Below are positions 8,027 to 17,086 of a stretch of DNA of 64,000 bases, in pieces (within the stretch, counting starts at the first letter, position 1; every line of letters starts with the position of its first letter). This stretch comes from Actinophytocola sp. (GTDB lineage Bacteria; Actinomycetota; Actinomycetes; Mycobacteriales; Pseudonocardiaceae). The notes beneath the pieces are model-generated. The model saw nothing but the letters and a program-made list of their open reading frames with translations, was not told the origin of the DNA and made no database searches. The DNA lies in the NCBI GenBank assembly GCA_009377475.1, contig WHTY01000012.1:1-64000 (forward strand), in the 5' to 3' direction. Made by a program: the position numbers and the translations under genes.

Positions 8027-10636
8027 TCAGGCGGGTGCCGCGACCCGGCCGTAGGTGGTGGTGCGCTGCCGCGCGGGACGTCCCGCCAACGTCGCGAGGT
8101 GCTCCAGCTCCGCGACGCTGCGCGACGACCCGTGCTCCGAGCCCGCCATCCGCGAGATCGTCTCCTCCATCAGCGTGCCGCCGATGTCATTGGCCCCGCC
8201 GCGCAACACCTGCGCGGTGCCGGTGTCGCCGAGCTTGACCCACGAGCACTGGACGTTGTCGATGCGGGCGTGCAGCGCGAGCCGCGCGAAGGCGTGCACC
8301 GCGCGGTTGTCGCGCATCGTCGGGCCTGGCCGGGCGACACCGGCCAGGTAGATCGGCGCGTTGTGGTGCACGAACGGCAGCCCGACGAACTCGGTGAACC
8401 CGCCGCCATTGTTGAGATCTAGCGCTGTGTCGGCGATGCCCGCGAGCACGCGCAGGTGGCCGAGCCAGTGCCTCGGGTTGTCGACGTGGCCGTACATCAT
8501 GGTGCTGCTGGAGGGGATGCCGAGCCGGTGCGCCGTTGACACCACGTCGATCCACGTCTGCGCGGGCAGTTTGCCCTTGGTCAGCACCCACCGGACGTCG
8601 TCGTCCAGGATCTCGGCGGCCGTGCCGGGGATGCTGTCGAGCCCCGCGTCGCGCAGCTCGGTCAGCCATTCGGCCACGCTGATGTTCGCCTTCGACGCGG
8701 CGGAGACGATCTCCATCGGCGAGAACGCGTGGACGTGCATGTCCGGCACTCGCGCCTTGATCGCGCGCACGATGTCGGCGTAATACGTGACCGGCAGCTT
8801 CGGGTCGATGCCGCCCTGCATGCACACCTCGGTCGCGCCAGCGGCTGCCGCTTCCGCCGCCCGCTCCGCGACGTCGTCCGCGGAGAGCCGATAGGCGTCG
8901 GCGTCGCGCTCCCGCTGCGCGAACGCGCAGAACCGGCAGCCGACGTAGCAGACGTTGGAGAAGTTGATGTTGCGGTTGACGACGTAGGTGATGTCATCGC
9001 CGACGACGTCCGCGCGCAGCTCGTCGGCCAGCTTGGCGAGGGTGTCGAGCGTGGCGTCGTCCGAGGTCAGCAACGCCATGGCGGCGTCGGCGTTGGCCTC
9101 TTCCAGCAGCGCAGCGGGGTCGTCCGCCGCGAGGTGCAGGCCCGCGCGGGCGTCGGCGTCCATGCGTGCCGGGGCGCGTGCGCTGAACGACGCTTTCGCT
9201 GCGTTGGGTGCACTGAAAGCGTCATTCACCGCGCCTGACGCACTGAAAGCGTCTTTCAGCGCGTCCCAGTCGCCGTAGACCGAGTCGAAGTCGCCGCGCC
9301 GATCCGCCGTGCGGCCGTCGACGTCGATGGCGGCGTGCAGGTCGGCGCGTCCGGTGGTGTCGAACCCGCCGTCCGGCTCCTGCCACGTGCGGCCGACGAC
9401 GTCGGCGTCGTCGTCCGCGAGGCCGTCCGACGTTGCCAGTGTCCGGACGTGCTCGTGCAGCCGGACGTCGATCCACCGCTCGGCGTCGCGGACGTACTTC
9501 GGATACACCGCGAGCCGTTCGGACAGCTCGTATCCGGCCTCCGACGTCCACTCTGCGAGCGCGTCGATCGCGGGCCACGGCCGCTCCGGGTTGACGTGGT
9601 CGGCCGTCACCGGCGACACGCCGCCCCAGTCGTCCACCCCGGCGCGCAGGAGCAGCGCGTGCTCGTCGCCGAGCAGGTTCGGCGGTGCCTGCACGCTCAC
9701 GCCAGGCGGCATCAGCAGCCGCCCGACCGCGACGGTCGCGGCGAGGTCGATGAGGTCGGCGTCGGGTGCGGAGCGCATCGCGGTGTCCGGTTTCGCCCGG
9801 AAGTTCTGGACGATGATCTCCTGCACGTTGCGGTACTGCCTGGCGCGCTGCCGGATAGCGTGCAGCGACTCCGCCCGTTCTGTCCGGGTCTCCCCGATGC
9901 CGACCAGGATGCCGGTGGTGAACGGCACACCGACTCGCCCGGCGTCGTCGAGCACCCGCAGCCGCACGGCGGGTTCCTTGTCCGGGCTGCCGTAGTGCGG
10001 TCCGCCCGGTTCGGACCACAGCCGCTCCGCCGTGGTCTCCAGCATCATGCCCATGCTCGGCGCGACCGGCTTGAGCCGCTGCAGTTCCTCCCAGCTCAGC
10101 ACGCCGGGGTTGAGGTGAGGCAGGAGTCCGGTCTCCTCGAGCACGGCGATGGCGCAGGCCCGTACGTAGTCCAATGTGGACGAATAGCCGCGCGCTTCAA
10201 GCCACTCCTTCGCCTGCGGCCAGCGTTCCTCCGGCCGGTCGCCCAGCGTGAACAGCGCTTCCTTGCAGCCCGCTTCGGCCCCGGCGCGGGCGATATCGAG
10301 CACCTCGTCGCGCTCGAGGAACAGCGAGTCGAGCTTCCCGGGAACGGTGGCGAACGTGCAGTAGTGACAGCGGTCGCGACACAACCGGGTGAGTGGGATG
10401 AAGACACTGCTGCTGTACGTGATGATTCCGGCGCGACCCTGGTCGGCGAGATGCGCGTCGCGCACCCGCGCAGCGGCGGCGAGTAGCCGCTCGAACTGCT
10501 CACCGCGCGCATGCAGCAACGTCGCAGCCTCGGTGACGTCGATGCTGACGCCGTCCTCCGCCCTGCGCAGCGCCCTGCTGATCGCGGAACTGGACGGCGT
10601 GGGTTCGGACGGCGTGAGCTGCAGGCGCTGTCTCAT
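8027..10636 (-). CDS. fbiC: 7,8-didemethyl-8-hydroxy-5-deazariboflavin synthase, FbiC
   Basis: A bifunctional radical SAM protein (869 residues; M. tuberculosis FbiC is 856) that makes the FO chromophore of coenzyme F420. The N-terminal CofG domain has C-x3-C-x2-C at residues 86-93 (CRDRCHYC). The C-terminal CofH domain has its own motif, CYVGCRFC, near residue 560, followed by AFAQRERD. I chose the ATG at 10636: the open frame extends much further upstream, but that part is low-complexity Arg-rich translation. Oddity: between the two domains (about residues 457-486) the linker is made of three 10-residue repeats encoded by a 30-nt palindrome-containing DNA repeat (see 9180-9269). Confidence 0.95.
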   Translation of the reverse strand: MRQRLQLTPSEPTPSSSAISRALRRAEDGVSIDVTEAATLLHARGEQFERLLAAAARVRDAHLADQGRAGIITYSSSVFIPLTRLCRDRCHYCTFATVPGKLDSLFLERDEVLDIARAGAEAGCKEALFTLGDRPEERWPQAKEWLEARGYSSTLDYVRACAIAVLEETGLLPHLNPGVLSWEELQRLKPVAPSMGMMLETTAERLWSEPGGPHYGSPDKEPAVRLRVLDDAGRVGVPFTTGILVGIGETRTERAESLHAIRQRARQYRNVQEIIVQNFRAKPDTAMRSAPDADLIDLAATVAVGRLLMPPGVSVQAPPNLLGDEHALLLRAGVDDWGGVSPVTADHVNPERPWPAIDALAEWTSEAGYELSERLAVYPKYVRDAERWIDVRLHEHVRTLATSDGLADDDADVVGRTWQEPDGGFDTTGRADLHAAIDVDGRTADRRGDFDSVYGDWDALKDAFSASGAVNDAFSAPNAAKASFSARAPARMDADARAGLHLAADDPAALLEEANADAAMALLTSDDATLDTLAKLADELRADVVGDDITYVVNRNINFSNVCYVGCRFCAFAQRERDADAYRLSADDVAERAAEAAAAGATEVCMQGGIDPKLPVTYYADIVRAIKARVPDMHVHAFSPMEIVSAASKANISVAEWLTELRDAGLDSIPGTAAEILDDDVRWVLTKGKLPAQTWIDVVSTAHRLGIPSSSTMMYGHVDNPRHWLGHLRVLAGIADTALDLNNGGGFTEFVGLPFVHHNAPIYLAGVARPGPTMRDNRAVHAFARLALHARIDNVQCSWVKLGDTGTAQVLRGGANDIGGTLMEETISRMAGSEHGSSRSVAELEHLATLAGRPARQRTTTYGRVAAPA
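9180..9269 (-). repeat. three in-frame 30-nt repeats inside the fbiC interdomain linker
   Basis: Units 9180-9209, 9210-9239 and 9240-9269; the last two share GCACTGAAAGCGTC. Each has a CTGAAAG-CGT-CTTTCAG-type dyad (perfect in the last unit). On the coding strand they encode ten-residue repeats of the pattern AxxDAFSAxx ([30 protein letters not shown]). The 30-nt period keeps frame, and the position is the hinge between the CofG and CofH halves, where an insertion is tolerable. Confidence 0.85.
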
Positions 10637-10680
10637 GATCGCGAGCCTACGGCCGGACGCCGAACACCCGCTAGGAGGAA

Positions 10681-11082
10681 TCAGGCAGCGCGGGAACTCT
10701 CGACAGCGGACTGCCCGGCGCGCTCGGTGCTCTCTCGGGACGGCGCACGCGACGGAGCGGGAACGGACGCCGACCCACGGGACTCCGCGACGCGCTCGGC
10801 ACGAGCGGCGGCGGCACCCTCGGCGACGTCTCTGCGTGCGACAACCGCGTGGGCGAGCGCCTGCCTGCGGCGGCGGGCGGCCCCGGCGATCATGCCAACC
10901 ACACCGATGCCCACCGCGCCGACGCCGACCGGTCCGAGCAGGCCGAACGACGTGGCGCTCGGCGCGGCGATCAGCTGACCGGTTCCGGCGAAGGCAGCAC
11001 CGCTCATCGAGACCAGACCCGCCGCGATCGCGAACGCTGCCGTCGCGACGCGGGTCACCACGGTGGTGATCAGGTCCCGCAC
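10681..11082 (-). CDS. small membrane protein with charged Ala/Arg-rich tail
   Basis: 133 residues from the GTG at 11082, chosen because GGAGG lies 8 nt upstream. Two hydrophobic segments (about 6-30, signal-like with AFA at its end, and 45-65, Gly/Val-rich) are followed by RRRRQ and an Ala/Arg/Ser/Glu-rich cytoplasmic tail. No recognisable domain. It ends 44 bp before fbiC on the same strand and could be co-transcribed with it. Unknown function; coding is supported by frame-specific hydrophobicity and the ribosome-binding site rather than homology. Confidence 0.6.
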   Translation of the reverse strand: MRDLITTVVTRVATAAFAIAAGLVSMSGAAFAGTGQLIAAPSATSFGLLGPVGVGAVGIGVVGMIAGAARRRRQALAHAVVARRDVAEGAAAARAERVAESRGSASVPAPSRAPSRESTERAGQSAVESSRAA

Positions 11083-11394
11083 GTTGCGCACCTCCAACGT
11101 TTTCGACGTTCGAAAAACTACCGATCGTGCCGATGGCTCTGGCAGACGCAGCCATCTGGCTGACTTGGCGGCAGAGGCTATCGAACGTCAAACCGCACTC
11201 TGCACCGGGGTGACCGTCGGCACACCGATCCCGTCGGCGTGTCGACATCTCGACACCCGATCGAGGGAAACGGTGATCGTTCTCACCTACACGGCGACCG
11301 CGCGGGCCCACTACGGTCGGGCACGCGCAGTCTTGCGCTCTAGCTTTCCCGCGCAGCCCGCGCGAACCCCGAAATATACGACCATGGAGGTCCT
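11083..11394. other. divergent intergenic region with dyads
   Basis: About 300 bp between two divergently transcribed genes. It holds two inverted repeats: GTTTTCGA-CGT-TCGAAAA near 11098-11118, close to the leftward start, and GTGTCGA-CATC-TCGACAC at 11239-11256. Either could be an operator; neither matches a regulator I can name. Confidence 0.5.
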
Positions 11395-12081
11395 GTGACG
11401 GCACCCGGCCACCAGTTCAGCGCGACCGTCGAGCAGCTGCTCGACCCCGCCGCGAGCCATGACCTGTGGCAGGGGTGCGGCACCATCGCCGTCGTGCGCG
11501 GGTTCGACAAGGACAGCAGAAACTTCCACCGCACGGTGCTGCGCGCGGCGGCAGCGCACGGCTGGTCGGTGACCGACGTGCCTGCCGCGCCCACCTTCGG
11601 CAGCATCCCGGAGCACACCGACGTCCAGCTCGTCGTCGCCACCCGTGCCTCGCTGCGCGCGGTGGCCGAGCGCTGCGCCGCCCACTGGGGCGCGCACGTC
11701 ATCTGCCCGGAGACGGCGAACGGCGCGGACTGGCAGGTCCGCAGCGCCGCCAGCCTCACGCTGTCCAGCGATGCCGGGTCGGACAGCGTGGCGTCGAGCC
11801 TGCACATCACCGGCCCGGTGCGCTTCCGCGCTGGCGACGACGAGCGCACGGCGACCGCGCTGGTCGTCGAACCGTGCGAGTCCGGCGCGCTGGTGACGGT
11901 CTACGACGAGGCCGGCTCCCACACGCTGCACATCACCGACGGCGACCTCGGCATCACGCTGGACGAACCGGCGCGTGCGACGCTCGACGGCCACCCGCAA
12001 CTGCTGCCGGAGGGCGAGTACACCGTCACGCCGCGCCTCAGCGGGTTCCGGCACCTGGTGGCGGGCACACCAGCGGCCTAG
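11395..12081 (+). CDS. conserved hypothetical protein, 228 aa
   Basis: A soluble 228-residue protein with a GTG start preceded by GGAGG at about 7 nt. The first half alternates strands and helices ([29 protein letters not shown]); the second half is strand-rich ([31 protein letters not shown]) with a repeated HITG/HITD element. No signal peptide, membrane segment or catalytic motif is evident. I do not recognise the family; the overall pattern faintly recalls a lipid/NAD-kinase-type beta domain, which is only an impression. Convergent with the Crp-type gene, overlapping it by 4 bp. Confidence 0.75.
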   Translation: MTAPGHQFSATVEQLLDPAASHDLWQGCGTIAVVRGFDKDSRNFHRTVLRAAAAHGWSVTDVPAAPTFGSIPEHTDVQLVVATRASLRAVAERCAAHWGAHVICPETANGADWQVRSAASLTLSSDAGSDSVASSLHITGPVRFRAGDDERTATALVVEPCESGALVTVYDEAGSHTLHITDGDLGITLDEPARATLDGHPQLLPEGEYTVTPRLSGFRHLVAGTPAA

Positions 12082-12815
12082 CCCGACATCGCGGTGAGCC
12101 GGTCGACGTCGAGCAGGTCGATGGCGCCGTAGCGGACCTTGATCAAGCCGTTTCGCTCGAACTCCTTGAGCGTCTTGTTCAACGAGGGACGCTGCACGCC
12201 CAGCATCGCGGCGAGCGTGCGTTGCGGCAGCGGCACCGCGCCGTCAACGGCCTCCTCAAGCAGGATGCGCGCGATCTGTTCGGTCAGCGAACGCCCGAGC
12301 ATGCCGATGACGCGCTCCTGGCTCTCCGCCAGCCGCATCGCGACGCTGGTCAGCCACCGGCGCGCGATCGAAAGCCGGTTCCCGAGCAGCCCTTCGAACG
12401 ACTCGCCGTCAAGGAACAACACTGTGGTGTCGGCCAGCGCGTGCGCGGTGTACGGCAGCGGCATGCCCAGCAGGTACTGGATGTCGCCGTCGACCGCGCC
12501 AGGCCCGATCACGTGCACGACCGCCCGTTTGCTGCCGGAACCAACGGACAGCTCCAGCCTGCCGCTGCGCACGATCCACACCCCGTCCGCCGCGTCACCC
12601 GCCCTGAACACCACCGAGCCGCGCTCGAACGTCGTCGTGCGCAGGCTCGCCGCGAGCGCGGACAGGTCGTCCGGGGTGAACGGGGCGGCGTCGCCATGCC
12701 CGACGCAGCGCGCGACCCACGCCGCCTGCCGGATCGCCAACTCGGCCGGTCCGCCACCGCCAAGCAGGCGAATCGAACGCTGTAATGTCTCGGCCGGTTG
12801 CTGGGACAGTTCCAT
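12078..12815 (-). CDS. Crp/Fnr-family transcriptional regulator
   Basis: 245 residues with an N-terminal cyclic-nucleotide-binding-like beta barrel (about 55-150: FERGSVVFRAGDAADGVWIVRSG, VHVIGPGAVDGD) and a C-terminal winged helix-turn-helix (about 195-235: RTLAAMLGVQRPSLNKTLKE). No FNR-type cysteine cluster is present, and the canonical cAMP-contact residues are not obvious, so the effector is unknown. The final residues ([19 protein letters not shown]) are typical of the family. Its 3' end overlaps the convergent 228-aa gene by 4 bp. A GGAACC-ttgtg-GGTTCC dyad lies ~40 bp upstream of the start and could be an autoregulatory site (inference). Confidence 0.9.
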   Translation of the reverse strand: MELSQQPAETLQRSIRLLGGGGPAELAIRQAAWVARCVGHGDAAPFTPDDLSALAASLRTTTFERGSVVFRAGDAADGVWIVRSGRLELSVGSGSKRAVVHVIGPGAVDGDIQYLLGMPLPYTAHALADTTVLFLDGESFEGLLGNRLSIARRWLTSVAMRLAESQERVIGMLGRSLTEQIARILLEEAVDGAVPLPQRTLAAMLGVQRPSLNKTLKEFERNGLIKVRYGAIDLLDVDRLTAMSG

Positions 12816-13165
12816 GTACGCTTCCTGACTCGTCGAGAAGGACCTGGGACGCGGGAACCTTGTGGGTTCCGTTGTGCGCCGCCGTGCCAGTCGCCTGACA
12901 CGATCCCTTCCCGCAGCCAGGATGGTGCGGGATTCGCGGCCGCGGTTCTAGCGTGGCATCAGGCACGGCGATCGGTACAGCGAAAGTGGCCCACCTGGCG
13001 AACGGGGACAGGCACTCCTCGATTCGAAGCGACGACCGCGCGAGATTGGTCAGCACGAACGCCCCGACCCGGCGACAGGGCGACGTCCCTGGCGGTAGGG
13101 CGGCGGCGTCGGGCGTGACGTGGTTCGGTCAGACCGCGGTCGTGCTTCGGCCAGGCGGCGCCGGG
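12816..13165. other. intergenic region upstream of the Crp-type gene
   Basis: 350 bp between two leftward genes with no convincing ORF. It contains a short dyad, GGAACC/GGTTCC with a 5-nt loop (12854-12870), near the Crp-type start. Nothing else can be assigned. Confidence 0.5.
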
Positions 13166-13420
13166 TCAGACGTCTTCGCCGTGCTGCCGCTGGTTTCGTT
13201 CCGCGAGCCACCGCAGGAAGTCCGGGTCGTCGTCTGGCGGCAGCACGCCGGTGCGGCAGCGCTTCGCCGCAGGCGCCTGGAGCGAGGCACGGAAACGCGC
13301 CCACTGCGACGGGCGAGCCATCACGAGCGCGATCGCTCCGAGTACCGCGGCCACGACGAGCAGGGCCTCGCCGATCAGCATCGCCACGATCACGACGATG
13401 ATCGCTACGGCAAATCGCAT
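13166..13420 (-). CDS. small membrane protein, 84 aa
   Basis: 84 residues with a long N-terminal hydrophobic stretch forming two tight helices (MRFAVAIIVVIVAM to ALVMARPS, about 1-36), then a hydrophilic part ending DPDFLRWLAERNQRQHGEDV. The ATG has an excellent GGAGGGAG Shine-Dalgarno. No domain recognised. The C-terminal LRWLAE segment is probably a cytoplasmic helix. Function unknown. Confidence 0.7.
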   Translation of the reverse strand: MRFAVAIIVVIVAMLIGEALLVVAAVLGAIALVMARPSQWARFRASLQAPAAKRCRTGVLPPDDDPDFLRWLAERNQRQHGEDV

Positions 13421-13663
13421 GGCGTGCTCCCTCCACCTCGGTACCGACGAGTAGGGAACTCATTCGACCACCAACGACCCGCAAGTTCAAACAACAGTTC
13501 ACCGAGTTCGTTTGCTGAACCGTTACCGGGTTACCGCACCCCGAGCACCTACACCGACGTCGCGTGCCCGAAACCGCCCGGATTCGCCGGAACCGTGCCG
13601 TACCCTGTGACATGCGTCACTCGTTGGTCGGGCAATAGCACACCTCTCACCCGGAGGTCGGCC

Positions 13664-13837
13664 ATGACGCCGGAACACGTCACCTTCCCGGAAAGCCCCG
13701 ACCAGTGCTGCGCCGAGTGTGCCCAGCCGCTGCGCCAGAGTCCGTCTTGCCGCAGGTCAGCGGCGGGAGAGCTGGTCTGCGCCGAGTGCATCGAACTGTT
13801 GGAGCCTGCTTTCGAGCACTACGTGCCAGCCGCGTGA
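13664..13837 (+). CDS. small zinc-ribbon-like protein, 57 aa
   Basis: A 57-residue Cys-rich protein starting at ATG 13664 with GGAGG about 7 nt upstream. Cysteines occur as CCAEC near the N-terminus and CAEC near the C-terminus, with another Cys between, an arrangement typical of a small zinc ribbon. No enzyme motif. It stands alone between the leftward 84-aa gene and a rightward gene of unknown function. Probably a metal-binding regulator or structural protein, but this is inference from cysteine spacing only. Confidence 0.65.
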   Translation: MTPEHVTFPESPDQCCAECAQPLRQSPSCRRSAAGELVCAECIELLEPAFEHYVPAA

Positions 13838-14032
13838 CACCAGGGCCACCCGCGCGACCCTGACGATCCACGCCGTCCCGCATCCCATCGACATCCCATC
13901 GACGGCGCACGTCCACCGCGCCCGTCGCGCGCCCACCGTTACCAGTTTGATTCCGTTCGGACTTCCCTGCGCCGGAAATTTAATGATACGGTGATTTCAT
14001 CAAACGAAACCTCACGGTGGAGGTCGGTTGAC

Positions 14033-14863
14033 ATGCTCGGGAAGAATTTCACCTCCGGTATGGCGTACCGAGACGCATGCGGCTGGGTCCGCATCAAGTC
14101 ACGCGGTCCCGTGATCACCCAAGGCGTCGACCGGCCGACGATTCGGCTGACCGTCGACGACAACGGGGCGGTGCGGCGGACCAAGGTGTACGCCGACCAG
14201 GACTACGACGCCAAGCCCAGCACCGCGAGTCCGGCTCGACGCGAATGGATCATCCCGTCGACGTCCCGCCCCGCTGCGTCGTATCTCCAACCGGCCGCTG
14301 TGTCGCAGTTCCCCTCGAACCCGCAGCTCAACGCGCCGAAGAAACGCCAGCGCAGGAAAGCTCGACCTGCCTCGCTCTCCGGAAGGTCGACCCCGCACCT
14401 CGGACGGACACCCGGCTCGGCGAGGCCGCAGGACATCGTCGTCGCGCCGCCGGATCACCAGTACTGCGAGGAAGCCTGCTACTGGCTGCCGCCGAACACC
14501 AAGCACGTCACCGCGAGCCAGTACGCCATCCTCGACGCGCTGTCGCAGTTGCTGTGGGTGGACGCTCCCGCGGCGTCCTGGCGGGATGGCGAGCCGGTCG
14601 AGCACAACGCGCCACTCGGCCTCCACAGCACCGAGCTGGCCGCGCTGGTTTACCACGTGGAACAACCAACGCCGCGCCAGGTCCACTCGCTCGAACGCAC
14701 GGTGAAGGATCTGATCCGGCGCAGGCTCATCGAACGGACCAGCACCCGCCGCTACCGCCTGCGCGGCTGGCAATGCCTCCACACGCGGCGCAGGGCGACC
14801 CGCCGCGCGATCGAAGTCGGCGGCGGACGTGCGATGTACGCCTACGTCCGGCACAGCGCCTGA
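14033..14863 (+). CDS. hypothetical protein with C-terminal winged-helix-like region
   Basis: 276 residues from ATG 14033, which has GGTGGAGG 9 nt upstream; an in-frame GTG at 13991 lacks one. The N-terminal part is small-residue-rich (GWVRIKSRGPVITQG); a disordered basic linker (about 95-130, NAPKKRQRRKARPAS) leads to a C-terminal region that reads like a winged helix (HVTASQYAILDALSQLL, RTVKDLIRRRLIERTS, RRYRLRGW). DNA binding is therefore plausible. The region just upstream (13945-14010) is markedly A+T-rich compared with its surroundings. No homologue recognised; it may be a laterally acquired or lineage-specific gene. Confidence 0.65.
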   Translation: MLGKNFTSGMAYRDACGWVRIKSRGPVITQGVDRPTIRLTVDDNGAVRRTKVYADQDYDAKPSTASPARREWIIPSTSRPAASYLQPAAVSQFPSNPQLNAPKKRQRRKARPASLSGRSTPHLGRTPGSARPQDIVVAPPDHQYCEEACYWLPPNTKHVTASQYAILDALSQLLWVDAPAASWRDGEPVEHNAPLGLHSTELAALVYHVEQPTPRQVHSLERTVKDLIRRRLIERTSTRRYRLRGWQCLHTRRRATRRAIEVGGGRAMYAYVRHSA

Positions 14864-14980
14864 TCCAGTCGCTGGCTCGGCTGGCCAACGCCGACGCAGC
14901 GCGGCGCTGGTCAGCGGCAGCCGAATCCGACCGCCCGGGATGTGGTCCCTGGCACGCGATCATCAGCGGGCACCGCGCTG

Positions 14981-16459
14981 TCATGCGGCGTTGTCGGCGG
15001 GGTAGGGGTCGAAGGTTCGGTTTCGTCGTGGTCGTTGGTGGCGGTCGATCCATTTCGGTGGTATGCATTCGGGTTTGCCGTCTGCTGCCATGCGGATGGT
15101 CCAGTCGCTGGTGTGGATGAGTCGGTGGTGCATGCCGCAGAGCAGCGCCAGGTTGTCGAGGTCGGTGGGCCCGAGGTCGATCCATCCGCGAATGTGGTGG
15201 GCTTCGGTCCAGTTCGCCGGACGGGTACAGCTCGGGAACACGCAGCCTTTGTCTCGCAGGGCGAGGGCTCGTCGTTGGGCGGTGTTGGCGAGGCGTTGTT
15301 CGCGGCCGAGGTCGAGCACTTCGCCCCGGCTGCCCAGCACGGCGGGCATGATGCGGGCGTCGCAGGCCAGCAGGCGGGCTTCCTCGACGCTGATCGGGAT
15401 GTCCCCGTTCAACAGCGGCAGCTGACGGTCGACGACGGCGCGGACGCGGTCGTAGACGCTGCCGCCAGGCTCAGCGGCACCGGTTCCCGTGACATCGCCA
15501 GTGGCGTTGCCGCCGTGGCCAGCATGGGGCCCGCTCTCGGCGGTGCCGTCGCCGGTGGCGCTGGTGCCGGAGAAGCCGAAGCCGGTCGGACCAGCTGTTC
15601 CGCAGTCGCACCCGTTGCTGCTGCTGTCGCCGTAAAGGTCGTGGAGGCTCATGGTGACCATCAGCGCGGTCCGCTCACCGGCCTCGGTGGGCAGTTTCGC
15701 CGCCCGCTGGGCGTGATCGAGCAGTTCGGCGAGGGCGTCGCCGTTGCGTTGGCTTGCGGTGCGCGCATCGCGTTCGCCGTTCTCCCCGGGACGCGGCTTG
15801 GCGAGCGGGGAGAGCAGCTTCTCCAGCTGGGCGCCGGAGACCGCGTCGAGGATGCCCGTGAAGTGCAGGCGCCCGTCGACGCTCCAGCTCCAGTGCAGCT
15901 CCCGCTCCGGCCGCGACGGTACCGGCGGGTCCGGGTCCAGATACTCCTGCTCCAACCGCCGCAGCAGGTGTCGTCCGGCTTTGGTGACCGACATCGGACT
16001 GGCGGGTTCGGCGGCGAGCTCAACGAGGATCTTCTCGTACACCGTCCGGTCCTCGTCGGGCACCGCACCCGGCATCTCCGACAGAGTCTGCAGGATGGAG
16101 TCGACGTGGGCGGTATTGATCTCACCCCGCGCGAACGCCTCCCCCGTTGCCGGGGCCGAGGCGGGCAGCCGTTGCGTGCCCTCGGTGTGATCATTACAGG
16201 CCAGCGCGCGGCGCACCCGCTGCCGCCCATTCGCCCGCGAACACTGCACCACATCCTTCAGCCACGCCTCGACGCTGCTGTAGCCGAACGTCGGATGCGG
16301 ACCCCGCGACTGCACCTCCGCCAAGATCGCACCCTGCGCCGCTTGGGCGCGGCGGATCAGCAACTCCAGCTCCCGCAGCGACTCGACCAGCACGCTCCGA
16401 TCCACCCGCGACCAGTCGGTGTCGGGCGGAACGGGAAAGGAAGTGGTGGTGTCCCCCAT
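14981..16459 (-). CDS. DUF222/13E12-repeat family HNH endonuclease-like protein
   Basis: 492 residues: an N-terminal DUF222 domain (about 1-300, alpha-helical with LRELELLIRRAQAAQGAI) and a C-terminal HNH nuclease domain with CVFPSCTRPANWTEAHHIRGW and a downstream LALLCGMHHRLIH. The HNH histidines and the zinc-type cysteines are present, so nuclease activity is plausible. A Gly/Thr-rich low-complexity insert (about 310-345) separates the domains. ATG 16459 is preferred over an upstream in-frame start because the latter would place the LexA-like box inside the gene. A near-perfect SOS box sits 12 nt upstream (16471-16486). These genes are multicopy in actinobacteria, and mycobacterial 13E12 members have been linked to the LexA regulon. 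Confidence 0.88.
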   Translation of the reverse strand: MGDTTTSFPVPPDTDWSRVDRSVLVESLRELELLIRRAQAAQGAILAEVQSRGPHPTFGYSSVEAWLKDVVQCSRANGRQRVRRALACNDHTEGTQRLPASAPATGEAFARGEINTAHVDSILQTLSEMPGAVPDEDRTVYEKILVELAAEPASPMSVTKAGRHLLRRLEQEYLDPDPPVPSRPERELHWSWSVDGRLHFTGILDAVSGAQLEKLLSPLAKPRPGENGERDARTASQRNGDALAELLDHAQRAAKLPTEAGERTALMVTMSLHDLYGDSSSNGCDCGTAGPTGFGFSGTSATGDGTAESGPHAGHGGNATGDVTGTGAAEPGGSVYDRVRAVVDRQLPLLNGDIPISVEEARLLACDARIMPAVLGSRGEVLDLGREQRLANTAQRRALALRDKGCVFPSCTRPANWTEAHHIRGWIDLGPTDLDNLALLCGMHHRLIHTSDWTIRMAADGKPECIPPKWIDRHQRPRRNRTFDPYPADNAA

Positions 16460-16470
16460 ACACCCAACGA

Positions 16471-16486
16471 TAGAACACGTGTTCGA
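16471..16486 (-). promoter_or_regulatory. LexA (SOS) box, one mismatch
   Basis: Reads TAGAAC-ACGT-GTTCGA on the + strand against the actinobacterial consensus TCGAAC-N4-GTTCGA, with one mismatch. It lies 12 nt upstream of the DUF222/HNH start codon, the same geometry as the perfect box at 53143. Confidence 0.7.
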
Positions 16487-16561
16487 GCTAGTCAAGCATC
16501 GCGCCGCGGTCGACGGCGCGGGCCGTCAGCCGTCGACACAAACGCCGGATACGGCGAATAC

Positions 16562-16655
16562 AACGGCTCTGAATGAGGAACACGGCGTCGTGAACGGGGA
16601 ACACGACGGCACGAGCGGGGAACACGGCGCTGTGCGCGGGGAACACGACCGGGCG
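16562..16655. repeat. 21-nt repeats between divergent genes
   Basis: Four units starting GAACACG(G/A)CG in inverse orientation relative to the array at 467 (reverse complement CGCCGTGTTC), period 21. They lie between the divergent DUF222 and mycoredoxin genes, so unlike other copies they are in a promoter-proximal region. Confidence 0.8.
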
Positions 16656-16748
16656 TGTTGTTAGGCCGCTGACAATCGATCGGCACGCCCTGCCCGAGAG
16701 TGGTGTGATGGCATCGTGACGACATCGAGCTAACGAGGGACAACCCGC

Positions 16749-17081
16749 ATGACCGAGTACAACACCACCGACGGCACGACGACCGTCGACGTCTACTGGC
16801 GGCCGGGCTGCCCGTTCTGCATGATGTTGCACGCCAAGCTGAAGACGGTCGACCTCCCGGTGCGCGAGTTCAACATCTGGGAGGACCCGGACGCCGCCGC
16901 CAAAGTGCGCTCGGTCGCGGGCGGGAACGAGACCGTGCCGACGGTATTCGTCGGGGAGCACGCGCTGGTCAACCCGAGCCTGAAGGAGCTGCTGAGCGCG
17001 GTGCGCACCTACGCCCCCGAGATCGCGCCGCCGGAGTCGGAGCGCACCGGCCTTCGACGTTGGCTACCCGGGTCCCACTGA
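16749..17081 (+). CDS. mycoredoxin/glutaredoxin-like protein
   Basis: 110 residues with a glutaredoxin/thioredoxin fold. The redox motif is RPGCPFCMML near residue 20, and a TVPTVFVG cis-proline segment is near residue 62. In actinobacteria such proteins reduce mycothiol mixed disulfides. The C-terminal ~30 residues after the fold (APEIAPPESERTGLRRW) are an extension. It ends 5 bp before the convergent DoxX gene and ~600 bp before the sen cluster. A functional link to selenium/thiol chemistry is attractive but unproven. Confidence 0.88.
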   Translation: MTEYNTTDGTTTVDVYWRPGCPFCMMLHAKLKTVDLPVREFNIWEDPDAAAKVRSVAGGNETVPTVFVGEHALVNPSLKELLSAVRTYAPEIAPPESERTGLRRWLPGSH

Positions 17082-17086
17082 CCGGG

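Noticed and set aside
10637..11404. Long N-terminal extension of fbiC (frame to 11404)
   Set aside because: The extension is Arg-rich antisense translation overlapping the 133-aa gene region; ATG 10636 matches family length.
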